DNA from: an uncultured bacterium | Lineage (GTDB): Bacteria; Patescibacteriota; Dojkabacteria; SC72 | Direction: 5' to 3' | Assembly: GCA_937899155.1 (NCBI GenBank) | Contig: CALDJM010000017.1 | Coordinates: forward strand, 1-24,307 | Length of the DNA: 24,307 nt | In this document: one piece after another, positions 22,866-24,307 of the stretch | Layout of the letters: the number at the start of each line of letters is the position of its first letter | Numbering within the stretch: the first letter of the stretch is position 1 | Notes under the pieces: model-generated | Seen by the model: the letters and a program-made list of their open reading frames with translations, nothing else | The model's database searches: none | Told to the model about the DNA's origin: nothing | Translations under genes and position numbers: made by a program

Positions 22866-23483
22866 TTATTTCTTTTTAATATTAGTTTTTCTTTTCTTAA
22901 CAGAATATATCAAAAGAGCCCAAAGACTACCTAGCATCATTATACACCCAGAAACTATCATGATGACATCAAAATGGGTTTGTCCTAAGCTGGCAAGAGT
23001 ACCTACTAATACACTAATTAAAGCAGTAGTAAAGCTAATCATTGTTTCGTAGAATGCATATTGGAATCCCTCTATTCCACTATCTACATTCATAGCAAAA
23101 AGTTTTCTCCAGTTTGTAACATTAAAACAAGCACCAAGACCAAATATAAACTGAAGAATGTAGTAATGAGAAGGCTGTGAAATCAAAGGATACATAGTAT
23201 AAGGAAGTCCCATTAGTATAATACCTGTAGCAAGAAGTAGAATCTCATCTTTATCTCCTTTTATCTTATCTGTGATAACACCCATTGGAATTTGAAAAAT
23301 AGCCCTAGTAGAAAAATATATAGCAGTACCAATTCCAACAAATTTAATAGCATCAACACCTAGCCTAGATGAAAGATATATGCCTGAAAGTGCTGAGATA
23401 ATTAAGAAAGGTCCCCAAGTAAACATATCTGCAAGGGTTAAAAGCATAACTATTTTGTTTTTTCCTTTTGTTAATCTTTTCAT
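22866..23483 (-). CDS. Half-size MFS-type membrane protein
   Basis: 205 residues with about six hydrophobic helices. It resembles one half of a major facilitator transporter: TWGPFLIISALSGIYL, then FVGIGTAIYFSTRAIFQIPMGVITDKIKGDKD, which contains the loop 2-3 signature (G..TDKIKG) of the family. Normal MFS proteins have 12-14 helices, so this would act as a dimer or in another role; the ends are clean, with a basic C-terminal tail (KKRKTNIKKK), so truncation is not obvious. Substrate unknown. It begins at 23483, the predicted transcript start, and is followed after one base by the small anchored protein gene. Confidence 0.8.
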   Translation of the reverse strand: MKRLTKGKNKIVMLLTLADMFTWGPFLIISALSGIYLSSRLGVDAIKFVGIGTAIYFSTRAIFQIPMGVITDKIKGDKDEILLLATGIILMGLPYTMYPLISQPSHYYILQFIFGLGACFNVTNWRKLFAMNVDSGIEGFQYAFYETMISFTTALISVLVGTLASLGQTHFDVIMIVSGCIMMLGSLWALLIYSVKKRKTNIKKK

Positions 23484-23489
23484 ATTTAT

Positions 23490-23518
23490 ACTCTACATTA
23501 TTGGAAAAGAGTTATCAA
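23490..23518 (-). promoter_or_regulatory. Predicted leaderless promoter of the MFS gene
   Basis: On the minus strand TTGATA (23518-23513), 17-bp spacer, TAGAGT (23495-23490). The predicted start is at 23483, the A of the ATG. It interleaves with the rightward promoter at 23501-23529. Confidence 0.6.
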
Positions 23519-23529
23519 TGTGATACATT
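23501..23529 (+). promoter_or_regulatory. Predicted leaderless promoter of the Na/Pi cotransporter gene
   Basis: TTGGAA (23501-23506), 17-bp spacer ending TGA, TACATT (23524-23529), an extended -10. The start is expected near 23536, on the ATG at 23535. Confidence 0.55.
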
Positions 23530-23534
23530 AGAGT

Positions 23535-24307
23535 ATGAATCTGCTCAAATCTGAATATCTAAATATTACCTTGATTGCAATATCTTCTGTTATACTCTTT
23601 CTTTTTGCTATTGAGATACTAAGTACACAATTACAAAAAATAGCATCTGAGGGGTTAGGAAGGAAGATCTCTGGGTTGATAAGAAACAGGTTCTCCGGTG
23701 CTTTGGTAGGTGCTTTATTCACAGCATTTGTACAATCAAGCTCTGCTGTAACAGCAATTGCAATATCTTTAGTTAATTTGGGTGTAATATCTTTTAGGAG
23801 TAGTTTAGGTGTTATATTTGGAAGCAGTATAGGTACTACCATTACAGCACAACTAGCTCTTTTTTCAACAACATCTATAGGAGCTATAATCTTAATAGTT
23901 GGCTTTCTACTAAGATTTTTAGGACCTAAATTTAAAGATGTTAGTAAATCAATATTCTTTTTAGGTTTTGTTCTTGTTGCATTAAATATCCTTACTCAAA
24001 GTCTAGAACCCTTAAAAAGTACTCCTGAGTTTATCCGACTCTTTAGTTATCTCTCGAACCCTCTCATCTCTTACTCAGTATCATGTCTTTTTACAATGCT
24101 TGTTCAATCAAGCTCTATTACATCTGGTCTCTTGGTTGTATTGGTTACACAGGGGATTATTCCTGTTGAAATTGCAATCCCTATGATACTTGGAGCGAAC
24201 TTAGGTACGGGTATTTCAAACTTTATGTTAACTAGCAACCTAAATCTCTTTGGAAAGAGAGCTGGGTATGCCAACCTAGTCTTTCGTGTTATAGGGACAC
24301 TCCTTTT
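23535..24307 (+). CDS. Na+/phosphate cotransporter family protein (3' end outside window)
   Basis: The frame is open from ATG 23535 to the window end, 257 complete codons. It is a NptA/PNaS-type sodium-dependent phosphate transporter: the two inverted QSSS repeats appear as TAFVQSSSAVTAIAI and TMLVQSSSITSGLL, each followed by the partner loop (FGSSIGTTITAQ and LGANLGTGISN). About eight hydrophobic segments are present. A C-terminal PhoU-like domain, if any, lies outside. The start fits the overlapping promoter, which predicts a leaderless transcript. It is divergent from the MFS gene with only 51 bp between start codons. Confidence 0.9.
   Translation, partial: MNLLKSEYLNITLIAISSVILFLFAIEILSTQLQKIASEGLGRKISGLIRNRFSGALVGALFTAFVQSSSAVTAIAISLVNLGVISFRSSLGVIFGSSIGTTITAQLALFSTTSIGAIILIVGFLLRFLGPKFKDVSKSIFFLGFVLVALNILTQSLEPLKSTPEFIRLFSYLSNPLISYSVSCLFTMLVQSSSITSGLLVVLVTQGIIPVEIAIPMILGANLGTGISNFMLTSNLNLFGKRAGYANLVFRVIGTLL

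Noticed and set aside
1..24307. Alternative code with UGA read as glycine (Gracilibacteria/Absconditabacteria)
   Set aside because: Only one in-frame TGA was found in the whole window; that code would show many.

Overview
The window is low-GC, gene-dense bacterial DNA. Small single-copy genes, a half-size MFS protein, almost no Shine-Dalgarno sequences, overlapping genes and a sortase-anchored giant surface protein suggest a Candidate Phyla Radiation (Patescibacteria) genome, perhaps Dojkabacteria, Katanobacteria or Microgenomates. That placement is inference: no rRNA is present. Translation uses the standard code, with one exception noted below.

Layout. 1-1961 (+): end of a CMP kinase gene, a rubredoxin-type zinc ribbon, and a membrane-anchored propeller-like protein. 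1964-3540 (-): tRNA-Leu(UAA), tRNA-Cys(GCA) and pyruvate kinase. 3602-3767: a long nested inverted repeat that looks like a 6S-type RNA. 3780-6067 (+): consensus promoter, then rpmE-prfA-prmC (ribosomal protein L31, release factor 1 and the methylase that modifies it). 10909-6050 (-): probable four-gene operon with a MutL-like ASKHA protein, a barrel-sandwich/KOW partner gene broken by an in-frame TGA, a CtpA protease and an HtrA protease. 10974-11788: a 57-bp direct repeat made of the 3' end of typA, flanking about 0.7 kb with two unknown small genes; this has the form of a tiny integrative element. 13636-11726 (-): typA. 13820-19778 (+): a 1765-residue surface protein with an internal LPNTG signal, followed by its likely sortase. 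20021-19779 (-): PspC. 20110-20493 (+): desulfoferrodoxin. 22370-20490 (-): membrane-anchored polysaccharide deacetylase that appears to start at ATA. 23483-22448 (-): half-size MFS protein and a small anchored protein. 23535-end (+): Na/Pi cotransporter, cut by the window edge.

Themes. Several first genes of transcription units have a near-consensus -35/-10 promoter with 17-bp spacing whose predicted start lies on or within a few bases of the start codon, so leaderless transcription appears common. All 21 complete stop codons I read for genes are TAA or TAG; the only TGA is the in-frame one in the barrel-sandwich gene. Much of the coding capacity serves the envelope: sortase and substrate, two PDZ proteases, a deacetylase, PspC and transporters.
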